Below, in pieces: positions 13,601-26,640 of a DNA stretch of 64,000 bases. The stretch comes from Larus michahellis. Taxonomy: Eukaryota; Chordata; Aves; Charadriiformes; Laridae. The position numbers and the translations under genes are program-made. The notes beneath the pieces were generated by a model that searched no databases, had not been told where the DNA came from, and saw nothing but the letters and a program-made list of their open reading frames with translations. The stretch spans positions 19,210,492-19,274,491 of the forward strand of contig NC_133897.1 of assembly GCF_964199755.1 (NCBI RefSeq), given 5' to 3'. Each line of letters begins with the position of its first letter. The stretch's first letter is position 1.

Positions 13601-15616
13601 CATGTTCGAGAAACATAATTTCTGCATTTTTAAGCTGAAGACGTGACATTAATTTTGAAATAACAGTTTTTGTTGAAAACCTCATCTGTGTTTAAAAAAT
13701 ATCAAGTTTAAGAGGCTAAAAAATCTCAAAAGAAAGCACAGCACTAGTTTTAACATCATTTGGTTGGCCAGAAATTAAATTGTGGAGAGACACATATATA
13801 ATTTTTGTTTCCACAATAAAAATTCCTTTCAGGTCAACTTGAATAGATTTTTTTAAAAAAATCTTTTTCTTACCATTGAACTCAAAAATCCATTATTCCT
13901 CTTCCAAATCTATTCATTCTTATTTCTTAATTTTTCCCTCTCAATTTTTTAAAGTAAATACGCTTTCTTAGTTGGACTGCCAGAGTATAGTAGATGTTAC
14001 CCAGTTTCTGCTGCCTAACTCACTCGTACACACAAACTGAGTATTTACCTCCAAAAGTATGTGCAGGTCAGGAACCATCTTTTTTTTTTCATCCTGCAGA
14101 CCTTTGTAGTGGTTTGGCAACACCTTCCTTACCTGTCTAGAAAGCAGATGAACACCCATCACCGGCCACCACCTTCCATGGGGCGTGAGGACCTGGTGGA
14201 GCAATGGGAGGACGAGCAATCAAATCCTCCTACTCCAGCTGACCGTAAAGGCACCCCCTGCTCGGGTTCCCCCTCGGCTGGGAGGGGAAGAGCAAGCGGG
14301 TGAGCCTGCTCCGGGGAAGGCTTCCTGAGAAACGGCCATGTCCGAAGAGCTGCTTTGCAGCAACAGTGACAATCCAGGTTTCTGTTTGGCATTTGCCTGT
14401 CAGGCCCTGCCTAGCCCCCGGGCTCAATCGATTTGTAAGGTGTCGTAAATGGCATTGAAACAGATGGACATTAGTTCAGGCAGCCAAGACATCCTGTAAA
14501 TTATGTGGCTTATAAACTTGGTCCAAGTCCATTTGCAGTCAGTGGGAATTTTGCCACAGACCCGGGCAGGGGCTGGATCAAACTCAGCTTGTGTGGGTGT
14601 AGAGGAGCCGGATTTACAGCTACCTTCCTCCAACACATATCTGTCAGTAACTAAGGCTACAGGGATATTTTATCACCTCTCCACCACTGCACTGGGTTAA
14701 TTTTCAAGGCGAGTCAGGGTGAGAGATCATCCAAGATCACCCAGCTGGAAAGATGAATTAAAGAGGAGTCGCCACCGGCCAGATCTGGCTTCTGTATTTC
14801 ATGTGGGACTAGACCAGGACTGTCCTGCGACCTGCAGCATCAGCATCTGTCCCCCTTCTCCACCCCAAAGTGGAATCACGCCCCCGTCCAGCCACTTTGA
14901 TCCTACACCCATCCCTCCCTTCTCCCTCCGCTGAAGGCACAGCCTGGCGTAGGAGGGCTGTCAGGTCCACACCCCGTTTTATCTACTTGAAATCTTGTAA
15001 TATCTACATAAACCAATTATTAATGTGCCAGCACATAGTGAGGTGAGAATACGTAGGTAAAACAAGCTGACAGACTTGCAGTGAACACAGAATACTGAAT
15101 TTGCTTCCCCAATCCTGGCTTTAAGTGGTCAGGATGAGCACCCAGGTTGCTCTTCGAGCAGAGCTGGGGGGAGGAAATCCAAACTCACTCCCTTCTCTCT
15201 CCCTTCCTGTTTTTACTGTGTTACCTTCAAAATTCAGTCGCAAGTATAATCTGGATTTTTTGTTCTGATGTCTCTCATAGTACTTAGATTTGAGAATGTT
15301 CTTTTAGGAATTTTCTGCTGTGTTTTTCAACAGTTAATGATTTAGGAGAAGACAACTAACTGTATGGTTAATGTAGGGCAGCAGCAGTCTGGGGAGTTGG
15401 CAGTTCAGAAGGTCATTGCCTTTGCCAAAGGAGGAGAATCAGTACAGTTCCTTACTTCTGCTACGACACTGATTGCCTGAGATCTCTACAGTTCTCTTGC
15501 TACAGTGGATTTCCTAGAAATTAACTTCATGTTGATCCACAGACAGCACTGACATGGTCTTGAAAAGTATCATTGAAAGGAGTTACAGGTAGTCACAGAT
15601 TAACCCAGAGCTGCTG
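7628..15616. other. downstream flank, no gene recognised (middle part)
   Basis: Unique-looking sequence. A stretch at about 14,700-14,790 (AGATCACCCAGCTGGAAAGA) faintly recalls MIR-type SINEs but is not called. No gene-like reading frame with known content. Confidence 0.65.
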
Positions 15617-16620
15617 CCTTGAGTCACAGAAAAACACAGCTGGAAGGACTTGAGGACGGTCCCTGGGTCCATCCCTCTGCTCAAAGCAGGATCAGCTGTT
15701 CCTCGCTTAACATTCTTCCACCCTGTTCTGAAGACTTCCTACAACCCATGGTCTCCCGAGGTAGGCTGTTTTGAGACTTTATTACCTTTACCACTGGAAA
15801 GCTATTTCTAATATTGAACTGAATCTTTTCTGCTGGAGCTTGAACACATTTTTTCCTCTCTGAGCCTTCATGACCATGGAGAAAAAAAAAATCCCTTCCT
15901 CTCTATAGCAAACTTCTAGATATTAGAGGACTTTCATCACAATTTTTGACATGTTTTTTAGGCAGACGGTTCAACTTTCAGTATTTCCTTGCAGATTGTA
16001 TGCTTTCAGATTGCAAATAATTACTGTTGCTGTCACCTTAATGTCTTTCTGGAAGCGTGATGCCTAAAACTGAGTATTATGTCCCCGTTGAGGCTGTACC
16101 AGTCATCACTGGTGACCAGATCAGGGGGATGACTCAGACTGTGGTGCAAGCCATTTTCCCACTCATATATTCCAGAATGACTACATCCTTTTTCTCTCTG
16201 ATAGGACATTGTTCACTAATAGTTGAGCCCCTTTTGTGAAAGGCTGCTGCATAACCCATCACCCCCCCAGTCTATGACTGTGATTAGTCCTGCTTGAAGT
16301 GACACCCTTCACTTGCCTTTACAGAGCTTTAACCTATTTTTTCAGACTATTTTTCCAGGTTGTCAAGACTGATTTGAACTCAGATGTTGCCCTTCCCCTC
16401 TTCTTTCCAGAATTCTGTCCCTCCTTTCACCGTACCATCTAGGCACTTGGTAGACATAGTCTGTATTTCACTGTCCAAGTTGTGAGGGAGAAGCTGAACA
16501 AAATCAGGTCTGGGACAGGCTCCCGCAGAGCCACTCTCTGTGTGACCTACAAAAAACTCTCTGGGCACATTTATTAACCAGTTTTGTACCAACCCTATCA
16601 TAGCTTCATCCAGACCGCAT
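15617..16620 (-). mobile_element. old CR1-type LINE, about 1 kb of 3' region
   Basis: Read on the plus strand, successive phrases recall the reverse complement of CR1-type LINEs: CACAGCTGGAAGGACTT near 15,638, CTCTGCTCAAAGCAGGATCA near 15,676, CTCTGAGCCTTCATGACC near 15,859, CTAAAACTGAGTATTATGTC near 16,064, and CTCTCTGGGCACATTTATTA near 16,557. The copy is heavily diverged with many stops, so it is dead. It probably includes part of the reverse transcriptase frame end and the 3' UTR. Exact subfamily not determined. Confidence 0.65.
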
Positions 16621-18034
16621 GTCAGTAGAAAGGATTAAGAACGTTCCTATAAGCACCAATGAACGCTTTATTGGAGTGTGCAGGTGTGGATTCAGGTCTC
16701 ATTAGACAAAATTAGAGTTTGGATCTGAGACCTTATGGTATTGTTTTTGAAGGTCCCAGCCACCGAACGAGAGAGAAGACCTCCTCCTCTGTGAGACTTT
16801 CTTGATCTTCAGCCTATTTCGTCTTCTGTTTGTTGCTCTTCCTGTTGTAATCCTTCATGGGAATCAACTTTGAGTTAGTTCACATTCAGTGACTACGTAG
16901 TAATACAGCAAAGGAAGATAGACAACAACAGCCAATGGCTTGTGCGTGGTCCTAGACATTGAAACTAAGCATGGGTGGCAAGAAATGAGGATCCACCCTT
17001 AGTGTTCTAAATTTCTGCTTACCGAACTACCGTGGACAGTAAGGACCTCAAGGTAGGGTTATATCAGCTGAAGCAATAACAGAGGCCTTTGCCTCCTCAC
17101 TGGGGCTTACTGTATAAGGCAGCTAAGAACACAGTGGTTTCCATTTGATTATTTTACGGCACTGCACTGAGCTAAACCCTGGAGCCAATGACTTTATAGA
17201 TTCATCTTCCTACAGAAGGGGCAAAAGACAACAATGAAACAAAGTGCTGGAGTCCTTGCTGGGTGGAGAAGTAGAGGTGCTGCAATCTCTGCAGGACAGA
17301 GCCCAGCTCAGGCTGTGCATGAGCAAAGGTCCTGCGACAGGGTGAGTTTTCTCAGGGGTCAGAAGCGCTTGGGTAGCATTAGTTCCATCTTCTTAAAACA
17401 AGGGGAGCAGGGGGCATCTTGGTTGAGCTAGAAAGAGGGAAAGCACACAGAAGAGAGCCATCCTATGGCATCGCTTCAAAATGATGTCCCTTCTGCTCTG
17501 CTCTGCTCTAAATATTCACATGCCAGGTAACGGAGCACAGCCATTTGCCGGCTACCCTTGTGGACCCCCTTGAGCAGCAGCATAGCAGTCTCGTAAGAGA
17601 CGTGCTATCAGTGAGAGCCCTGCAGAGAGGCTGTTACCACCCATGAGGACAAGTCATTCCTCATTTCTAAGGATCTCCTTCCCATCAGCCCCAAGACAGC
17701 CAGAGATAAAATGAAACCACTCACCATCTTACTGTAGTATCTTGCCTGATACACTTGAAGAAATATCCTGGCATATCCTAACCCCTGCTATGAGGTGTTC
17801 TTGTGGAGCAGGAGAGTGCTCAGATTCATTTAACACATTGGTCCTCTCACTTTGTGTGTGGACTGACCTGAAAGACACCCTGGGCTGGCTGGCTGGGCTG
17901 ATTTGTATCCAGCCTGCTGAAGGCCAGCATGTTGCCCACATCCACACTGCATAGCACTTTGACCAGGTCTCTTTGGGGTACCATGGGGTAGTCCCGAGGC
18001 ATAATTATTACTTTTTCAACACTTCTTGAAAGAC
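16621..18034. other. downstream flank between two CR1 copies
   Basis: No gene or further element that I can support. A short TCTGC repeat occurs near 17,490. Confidence 0.65.
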
Positions 18035-18139
18035 ACGTAGATTTGGCCCTTAAGGAGTGTGGTTTAGTGGTGGACTTGGGGGGTTTATGGTTGGACTCAA
18101 TGATCTTAAATGTCTTTTCCAACCAAAATTATTCTATGA
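18035..18139 (+). mobile_element. CR1 LINE 3' end fragment
   Basis: GGTTTAGTGGTGGACTTGG, then GGTTGGACTCAATGATCTTA and CTTTTCCAACCAAAATTATT with an ATTCTATGAG tail match the avian CR1 3' end in sense orientation. The left limit is uncertain, and the copy may extend back to about 17,950. Confidence 0.85.
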
Positions 18140-19520
18140 GTTCTGAGAGGGCTCTGTTATAGCCTCCAGAATGATGTCTTTATTTTTTTGTGTACCCCAG
18201 AGAGAGGAGGAGTGTTTTTGAAATTGCAATGTCCCCTGTCAGAAGGGGTCAGAAGTCAACCTTGGTGCAGTCTGCAACTATGCTGTCTGCTTGGGTCAGA
18301 CTCTGTGGTGACCTACCCTGTCAAACGTGCACAGTTTCTCATAGAAAAGGATTAGTTGGTTCACTCTAAAAACAAGTCTGTGAGCAAGCAAGGCTGCCTA
18401 CAACGTGAACAAAGAGACAGACTTTCTGTGTGGGAAATATGAAGGCTAGTGATCAATAGCTACAATTTATTCGAGATTCCTACCAGAGTTACTGCAAGAA
18501 AATTGCTTTCAAGAACTGTAATACATCAGTAATTTCAGCTGTGTTGCAATTGAGGCATCTACAATCAGATCCAATCACTGGAAGGTCTTTTGAGTTTGAT
18601 TATTTTTATCTCTTTTTTCATAATGACTGTAGCTGAACCAGGTGAAGAAAAGGAGAAAAGTGATTGCAAATTGTCTTCTGTAGAAGACAGTCTATCACAG
18701 TGGTAAATAAAAGGCAGACTGTTTCAGAAGCAATGGCAAAGTAGTGAGATGATCCATGCATACCTCTTCGGTTGCCAGTGTCATATCAACAATACGTGCT
18801 TTGCTTGTAGATTTTCCTGCAGCACCATCTCATAAAAACATGACACTGTGAATTAAGAGAAATGGCAAAGGGAGAAATGAATCAACGCAAATTGAACCAT
18901 ATTATGCACAAACAAGGCACTAAGTAAAGCGCGTGCATCAACTGACATTTTTGAGCACTGCTGTTAATTATATGTATTTTGTATTTTGCTTTAATATGAC
19001 TATTTCTTTCAACTACTGACATCTACTGAAATTTTAGTAAATGTGAGCTGTAAATAGGCAGATCTCTGTTTGGTTAAGCGTGGAAAACACCTCTGCAGTC
19101 AGCAGTATTGCAACTCATTTGTATTGAAGGTAAAAGGACAGAGTGAGATATGGAGGCACTTACGCTATTTCATAACCCTGCCATTTATCATTTGCCTGTT
19201 GGATACTAATTCCCAAGGCAGCTTATTGGGTCTGTAGACTGCAAACAGGAAATGATTATATTTTTATCCAAAGTTATTACAGAAAATAACCCAATGATAA
19301 TCTTGCAGTCTAAAAATTTCTATTGAAGCGTCTATTCAGAACTGTCACGAGTCTCACTGAGCAGTAGGTGCTTACTTGAGGCATTCTGCATTTTATTAAT
19401 ATCATCCTTACCAACTCTCATTAGTATCACTACTAATACAGTTTAATTCTCAGTCTCCCAAATTTAATATGGATGGGCTTGTTCGGAGTAGCAGCCCAAA
19501 CTGCTGGAGCAAGAGCCATA

Positions 19521-19566
19521 GCCATAAAATAAGGGATGGGGAAGCCATAAAATAAGGGATGGGGAA
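19521..19566 (+). repeat. 23-bp tandem duplication
   Basis: A unit beginning GCCATAAAATAAGGGATGGG occurs twice back to back (19,521-19,543 and 19,544-19,566) without a mismatch, which points to a recent slippage or duplication event. Confidence 0.95.
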
Positions 19567-22116
19567 GGAAATAAATCTGTTGCAGGGGATTCATAACCAA
19601 TCTAGATGTGTTCTGCTCCCTTGTGGGACCTCAGTGTCCATGGCAGGATGAAGGTGCACTATCCCACCTCCCCCAGGAAGAACAGCTCTACTGGGCCAGG
19701 CTCTGGGAATCCTCTCTGCAGGTACTGTGCAGAGGCAGCGTCCTGGTTTCTTGGAGCTTTCTGGTGGAAAAGTCATGCAGGTGGAAGTCATGCACCTGGA
19801 AACTGATGCAAGGAAATGGAGCAGCTCTGAATACCCTGCACCCCAAAGTCAAGTTTGTTGAAAGACGAATCCAAACAGACAATTGCCAGAAACCTTCATA
19901 TTTTATTTCCACAGTCTCTCCTGATCAGAAGGAAAGATTGGCGAAGGAGAAAAATCATCACGTGTGACAAAGTCCTGAGACAAGCTCTGTGCACCAACTC
20001 TCTTCCCTGCTTTCAGGCCTTGAGCTGATAGTGTTACAGCTTTTCTTGCTACGAGGCCTGGGCTTCAGCTGGCTGCCAACGTAAGACAAACAGCAGTGGT
20101 TTCTCTGAATGGGGAAGTGAGCTGGATTATCTTTAGCAGAGTAAACTGTTTGTCAGGGACTGTCGTGGAGTCACTTCCCACGGTGGGCATTGCCTCTCAG
20201 CACAGGAGCACCTGGGGAGCTCTGCCAGGCAGCCTCAGCGTGTGCGCAGCCCTCAACCACACTGCCTCATCACCCTTTATAGGCTTTCTTTAAAAAGCTG
20301 CGGTCTACAGCTAACTATTTTAACACAAGCCATTTCCTTTTAGTTTCTCAGAGCAGCAAAAGCATGTTTACATCAAGTCCCAAGCATCTGTTCTTTCTTC
20401 CAGAACCACTTTCATTTCCAGGACAGAGGAGGATGGGTAGGAAAACAGAAGTCCATCATGCAGGCAGTGCAGAAGTCTGAGAAAACGGAAATTTACTGAC
20501 ACAGGATTATATAAAATAATAAAAGTTTCTAGGGTAACGGGGCAAATTATGTATAGCTATTATACTCCCTGTCCTGCATGTTAGTTTAATGCTTGTTGTG
20601 CAGAGCACATCTTTTGTCTGCTATATAAAGAAGATCTTGTATGATTGTAGTGCCCAGTGCAGGTCAGACGCCAGTAGTACACTAGACCCTGTTACACGTA
20701 ATGGAAAACAAAGTGTTTTAGAAAGAAAGGCTGCCTGGTTGTGTGGTTTTCAAGCTGCTTTGGGTTGTGAGCCTCTAAAATCTTTCTGTGGAAGGTGAGG
20801 ACCCCTTTATAAATTTCATACACTGCAGAGCAGTGCATGAACTTGTTCTGCCTAGTTATTGGTCACAGACCTCTGAGAAATAATCCACAGGGTTTTATGG
20901 GTCACAGGCTGAAAGTGAGTAGTCTAGAGGACTGGGATTAAACAACTGGGAGTCACATCATGGAAGTTAGGTACCTCAATGCCTTTGGAAGACTCGGCAC
21001 CAGGCATCAGCTGGAGTGAGAACGTGCACAGGGGCAGCTGTTGCAGAGTAGTGGGAGAACCGGGGGTGTCCATACTTGCTTGACTTGTGACTTTTCTGTG
21101 CCCTAAGAAAATACCCTTTGCTCTGTTCATGCAACGTGAATTTATAGAACAGATTTTTTTCATCTTTGTAATGCAAGAATTTCAGCAGCAACATACATAG
21201 GCTTTTATGCCAACACAAAAAAGTACATATTCCTTTTCCTCTGACTCTAATCTCAGACCCAATTTTTTGCTCCAAAGTACAGTGTAAAATCTATACACCT
21301 GCATCCTACAGTGCTATGATGAACAGTGCCATGACCTGCAGCTCTTCTGTCTTCTCAGTGAGGAGCAAAGTCAGGTCTGTAATTCTTCCAGCAACAGCAC
21401 TTGGCTTTCCCTTAATGGCTGAATTACTCCTTTAGTGAGGCTGGTCAGGTAGAAAGCGGATAGTTCAGACATTCTAAGTCTAAGACATTAGTACATTAAA
21501 GATAGTATCCTGTGGCTTTCTATGGGGCTCATTTTTCTACCTGGAATGATTTTCTACTTGGCAGTTAGCCTGACTAAGTCAGATAAAAGACATACATTTC
21601 CTTGAGCTCTGTCTTGCTTTGTTCCTTCCTTAACCATGCTGAAGTATGAGTTCAATACAACTAACTTGATTTTTAAACTTGCTTTTCGTGGAGTTGTGGG
21701 CTGTAGGGTAGGTGAGGGTTTCTCTCTGGGTCCCTTCTGGAGGCCATTTGCAGAAGAGCAAGCAGCATTCGTGAGCAGTCAGAATTGTTGAGACCCAACC
21801 ACCTCATCAGCCATGTCTTTGGGTGGTCCATCTTGTGCTGTCAGGCCAGCTGGGCTGAGAACTTCTCCTGCATCTCATCTGCTCCTCAGCCACTCCCATG
21901 CTCTGACCAACATGGCCCTGGGGACAAGAATTTGCAAAAGCTGCGGGAGAGCCCACCTACTCTGCTGTTTCTGCGTTAACCCACCCAGTAGCTATTTACT
22001 ATTGAGTATCAAGGCAAATACCATGTCAAGAAATTGCTTTTACATATCATCTTGCTGCTCTTTGTAACTATGGGCTTCAAAATCATGTGCCAGTGTTTGT
22101 GCACCCTCTTCCCCAG

Positions 22117-22130
22117 CCCCCCCCCCCCCC
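22117..22130 (+). repeat. C14 homopolymer
   Basis: Fourteen consecutive C. Such runs are often miscounted in assemblies. Confidence 0.85.
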
Positions 22131-22539
22131 AATAATCAACAACAGAAAAACCCCCACAGGCTTTATGTAATCTGAGATGTGACTTGCTTTGGTGCAGACA
22201 CAGTTCTTGGTCTGCAGTTCTGCTAGCTCTGGATGGTGCCTATAATAGCTGTTTCAATAGCTGAATTTGTTTCCTAGTTCCTCACAGCACATAGGCGTCA
22301 CCAGTAAAATATTTTGCTGTATTTTATTGACGTGACACAGTTTTCCGCTCTGTCTGTTTCCCAATGCAGCACCCGTTTAGGCACGAATGGGTATCTTCAG
22401 TAGTGAGAAGAGTGTGTCTCTGGATGAAATTATGCACCACAGATTAAAATCCCAGAGGATACCACATACCAGTATGTCAAAGCTTCACAAGGTCCCGGCA
22501 CCATTAGGTTTGTTCATTCAGACGGTCTGTGTTTCACAG

Positions 22540-22589
22540 AACCTGGTTTATCTAAGCCTTACTAAACCATATTTTATTAAACCCAGGTT
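22540..22589. repeat. imperfect inverted repeat
   Basis: AACCTGGTTTA at 22,540-22,550 pairs with TAAACCCAGGTT at 22,578-22,589, with one unpaired C and a 27-base loop. It could form a hairpin. No flanking target duplication was seen. Confidence 0.6.
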
Positions 22590-22973
22590 TAAGACATGAA
22601 CTACAAAACAATTTACCAAGACCACTAAACACAGTCAGTGGACTGTGGCTGTGAGTCAATTGGGATGGCTCCAGGCAGTTTTGAGGCCTCCGAGTCCTGC
22701 TGGGTTCTTCCTTGGTGCTCTGCCTCATTTCGCAGCAGACCAGCTCCAGGATGGGGTCACCCACTGACGCTGTGCTTCTCGTGGTGTTAGCTTGGACCAG
22801 GACCACCCCACGAGGAAGGAAAGAACAGCCACTGCTTGGATTGAGGACCCCAGCCTCCTTGTGGTGGGGTTTTAATTGTTTTTGTAGACTGCATTTCAAA
22901 GGAACTTTAATCTCTTTAGGCAAAAAAAAACGGTCCCATCAAGTTATGAAGGCAGTTAAGATGTTCACATACA

Positions 22974-23016
22974 TACTTAAAAGGTCTTTTTCAACCAAAA
23001 CAATTTTATGATTCTC
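22974..23016 (+). mobile_element. CR1 LINE 3' tail
   Basis: CTTAAAAGGTCTTTTTCAAC followed by CAATTTTATGATTCT matches the CR1 3' terminal consensus in sense orientation, including the ATGATTCT tail. Only about 40 bases are recognisable. Sequence to the left is too diverged to assign. Confidence 0.7.
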
Positions 23017-23677
23017 TGTTGTGGGAAAGGGGCAAGAGGGAAGAAAGGCATGAAAAGGTGGAGCAGGGGACTGGTGCGGGGAGGCAGAAGCAGCACAGTG
23101 GGGCGATGGGGGGAAGGCAGTGTCCCACGGGGGCAACGGCTTCTGGGAGCTTTATGGGACTGTACAGCAGCACTGGAACCCACCAGTCACAGGCGTGAGA
23201 GCGCCATGCTGGTGTGCTGCTGCAACGAATTAGGTCATCTTCCTTTCTAGATCCACGATTCTCCCTGTACAGGCTGCTTTTTTTGGGGGGGGGTTGTGCT
23301 AAGGAGCAGAGAAACAGCAAACCAGAGCATTTGTTCTCCTAGGAGAATGCCGAAAGAACCAGCCTTTGTAAAAAGTAGGCACTCGTGCTGCCGTGCGAAA
23401 TCCCTTTTGCTTGGCAATTTTGTTTTGCCTTCCTTGAGCACAGCCAGGACTCTGCGCAAGTCGGCTGGGCAAATCTATTCCAGCCCCCCCATCTCTCAGG
23501 GAGATTCCATGCAGCTCTGGGTACAACTGGTTTACAGCAAAGTCCAAGCTTCATGCACTCCCCTGGGGGTAGCACTCAAAAATACTAAACCAGTGCTCCC
23601 TCTCCCAATGCCAAACAGAGAGCTTCACTGCGGTAAGGATAATAATTTATCCCCACATCTTCTCCCTCTCTGTATTT

Positions 23678-23745
23678 CATAGAACCACAGAATTGTCTAG
23701 GTTGGAAGGGACCTTCCAGATCACGGAGTCGAACAATCAACCATT
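23678..23745 (-). mobile_element. CR1 LINE 3' end fragment
   Basis: The plus strand reads CATAGAACCACAGAATTGTC, then AGGTTGGAAGGGACCTTCCA and GATCACGGAGTCGAAC, which is the reverse complement of the well-known avian CR1 3' terminus. The element therefore lies on the minus strand and is 5'-truncated. It is located between the probable GAD2 3' end and the downstream flank. Confidence 0.85.
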
Positions 23746-24419
23746 TCCTTGCAGAGCTCCTAGCTGGGCTCTGTGCAGGTACCCGGCGTAGGCATTCATC
23801 TCAAATTCTGCTGCAGACTTCAAGAAATGATACAAAAAAAAATATCTCATTTCAGGCATAAGCTTTCTGACTGCTGCTGTTTTCACGGCATCACTTTGTT
23901 TTCTTTCTCTGCTGCTGGTATCGCACTCAGCAGCACTTCAGAGGGTGGAAGGAAAATAGAGCAGACAGGTGGCAGATTTTGGAGGAATGAGACCCCAGGC
24001 CAGGGGAGACACAAGGATTAAAATCTTAATTTTCGTTATCCGTTGTTTTGTTTTTTTACTTCATAGCCCTTTTAAATTGTTGCCATGGCATAGTCTGTGT
24101 CGTCCTGGAGAGTGCCTGACAGCTTTCACTGCCGTGCTGGAGGCTGATTAGAGTCTATGGTTAATTTGGGGATAAGTACTGGTGGAATAAAAAGACAAAA
24201 CAAAACATAAAGTTGTTGAGCCTGTCTGAGGAGAATAAAGCAACTAAATCCGTCTTGTAACGATAAGGTAACGGAATACCAGATGGCAGATTTACACTTG
24301 TATGCTGGTGCCGAGTATCGCCTCAAAAAGGGCCTGGTGATGGAATTTTTTTTTAATGCTACAGTAATTAACAGAATGCATTGTGTCATGAAAAAATCCA
24401 GCAGGAGACATCGAAAATT
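23746..24419. other. stretch between the CR1 fragment and the probable GAD2 transcript end
   Basis: Unique AT-rich sequence. It could be the terminal part of a longer GAD2 3' UTR or intergenic DNA. Confidence 0.5.
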
Positions 24420-24435
24420 AGAATTAAACATTCTC

Positions 24436-24537
24436 TTTATTGGGGCCTTGCTCTGAAATGGCACAAGTGATACATGCTCACAGTGCCCATCAGTGCTGCT
24501 AATGAAAAGACCCAGAGTCACGTTTTACACTTTTATT
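24436..24537 (-). terminator. candidate distal poly(A) region with two AATAAA signals
   Basis: Two AATAAA hexamers on the minus strand, at 24,532-24,537 and 24,436-24,441, lie about 2.4-2.5 kb after the stop. Between them are GU-rich stretches suited to a downstream element for the first signal. This is the best candidate for the end of a long GAD2 transcript, judged only from motif spacing. Confidence 0.35.
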
Positions 24538-25278
24538 TGGATTTAGATCAACACCACAGATAAGATACTTTGGTCAAACACAAGAACAGATTGCTATGCC
24601 GCTCTTTCCTGGCTGCGATAAGTACAGTAATGTGGAAAAAAAAATGCTGGTTCTCCTGGAACACTGAATGTAGATCTTGGGTTGGCACATACAGCTAATA
24701 AATACGTTGTTTGCACTTAGCACTTTAAACAGAATTGCACATGCAAGGTGTAACCAGGCTACTGACCACCACCACCACTGTCCCTGTACTATTTTCACTG
24801 CTCAAGCTCTTTGCTTGCCTTCTTCCCAGCGAGAAAAAAGAATACGATTTGCTGCCCTGCTCAGTATTTCAGTGATTAGCCTGCCGATTTTTGACACGTT
24901 CAGCAAAGGTCACATTGAAGTCCTTCCTGATAGAACTGGTAGCTCCTCTATAGCTTGACTTGCAACACTATGCATCGCAGGTAGCAATGGAAGTCCACTG
25001 ATGTGAGGCCAGAGGTCTGCCCAAAAGCCAACGAGGAGAGGTTAATACCAAGCAAAGATATAGCAGAGGGACCGGCATGAACGCAGTTCTTACAATATCA
25101 AGAGTCAATACTACTACCGCACAAATAATGACATACCAATAATATATTGTACAAGCTTATACAGCAACACATGTTGATTTGCAACATTGTACAGTTTAAA
25201 TCTAAAGTGCACAGCCTCAATCTGAGGTGACAGAACAGTACTATCAATATAATAAAGGCAACACAATTACAGACACAA

Positions 25279-25284
25279 TTTATT
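25279..25284 (-). terminator. candidate poly(A) signal AATAAA
   Basis: Canonical AATAAA on the minus strand about 1.65 kb after the GAD2 stop, in an A-rich context (GGAAATAAATTG). One of several alternative signals. Confidence 0.2.
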
Positions 25285-25960
25285 TCCTCTTACTTCACGT
25301 CCTCATGATATTATGTTGGATCAATACTCCGTTTATCTAGTTTAGATGAAATTAAAACCACGTTGCACTTCTTTTTCTTCTCTTCAAGTATTTTAGAGAC
25401 AGCAAAACAATATTGCTTTACAAACAAAAGTTGACCATTTAGGCGAAGTTAAAACCAAAACTTTAGTAGGGTTATAAGTAGACAGGCCCGAACCACAGAA
25501 CTCTTACCAACACTTCCAGAGGTTGTGGACAAAGAGGATAAATTTCAGTTTCCATGCCAGACTCACCTCTAATGGTAAGGAATGATGCAGCACGTGAATT
25601 CTGCAAGAGCTGTGCCCATGGTTTCTGAAAAGGCTGTGAGGCTCCGCGTGGGCTGTTTTAGGCAGATGTAGCCTTATCTCAATTTTTTCTGCAATTTCAA
25701 AAGCCGTTGCAGACAAGGATGGAGTCCAGCACTGGGAGAAACCTTTCACCAAGCAGTTTGTTACTTAGACCCCATCCCTGTCGCTCAGATTACAGTCACA
25801 CTTAATATAGGCCTTGTCTTGCAGACCTGTACATCTGTAAAAGTACCCTCTTAATGTAGCTGTGAGTTTTCATGCTATTTCTGTAGTAAGAATTTCAGTC
25901 AATTTTAATTTTTAATGTCGTTTTGGACTGCTCGTAGAAGAAAGGGTTAGGAGATAAGCA

Positions 25961-25966
25961 TTTATT
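25961..25966 (-). terminator. candidate poly(A) signal AATAAA
   Basis: Canonical AATAAA on the minus strand about 965 bases after the GAD2 stop. No clear GU-rich element is obvious directly after it, so its use is uncertain. Confidence 0.25.
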
Positions 25967-26404
25967 CAGACATGTGACTTTTTTTGGATAGGCTTTTTTA
26001 CCACAGAACACAGAAACCATCCAAATACAACCTTATTTCAGTCTTGGTTAGCACTGTATATTGATTGTGCGTCTGCTTAGGTAGGCCAAGTGGGAAACAT
26101 AATTAGGAATAATAGCATCCTATTGTTGTACTGTAATTGATGTTATTAAGTGGTTTTAAGAGCTGCAGTACTCTTGAGGTTTTTCAGTAATCAACCCTGG
26201 AGGTGTACAATCCATATGACATGGAGAAACGAGGTACTGGTACCTCTTAAAAACGTAGTATGTGGGCTTATATTTTAAAATAAGCGGTAATAAATATTTG
26301 AGGCACCTCCATCAAAAGAAGAAGAATCCTAGTTAATTTTCAGCTTCTGTCCTTGCAGTTTTATAACCCATATAAAGTAAAAATATATAGTTTACAAAAT
26401 AGGA

Positions 26405-26423
26405 TTTTTTTATATATATATAT
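26405..26423 (+). repeat. short T6 and (TA)n tract in GAD2 3' UTR
   Basis: Six T followed by about six TA units, about 500 bases after the GAD2 stop on the minus strand. Confidence 0.7.
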
Positions 26424-26634
26424 TTCCTTTTGTAAAACTATACGTATTTAAATACATTTGAAATGTTGCTATAGGTAAATTAGAAATTCTGTTCTAATAC
26501 TACGAAAAAGGCAAAATACTTTCACTTTTAAACATACAGCTTGTATACTCTGCTTCTCACCGCCCCCTCCCACATCCCCCAATTTGATTTTGTCATCATT
26601 TTGGGCAAATTTGGCATCATTCAGTCTGATTGCT

Positions 26635-26640
26635 TTTAAT
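26635..26640 (-). terminator. candidate proximal poly(A) signal ATTAAA
   Basis: ATTAAA on the minus strand is about 290 bases after the GAD2 stop. A strongly G-rich stretch (minus-strand copy of 26,562-26,580) follows about 55-75 bases later and could serve as a downstream element. Use of this site would give a short 3' UTR. Confidence 0.25.

Larger units (their letters stand above)
18140..22973. other. downstream flank, no gene recognised (right part)
   Basis: Apart from the tandem duplication, C14 run and inverted repeat listed separately, I see only unique sequence with short frames. Confidence 0.65.

Noticed and set aside
14700..14790. Possible MIR-type SINE
   Set aside because: Only a short phrase resembling the core (ATCACCCAGCTGGAAA) is seen. 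Not enough to support a call.
1..24400. First exons of APBB1IP, the neighbour expected downstream of GAD2 from mammalian gene order
   Set aside because: I searched the minus strand for its N-terminal coding features and saw none. In mammals the gap between the genes is large, so it is likely beyond the window.
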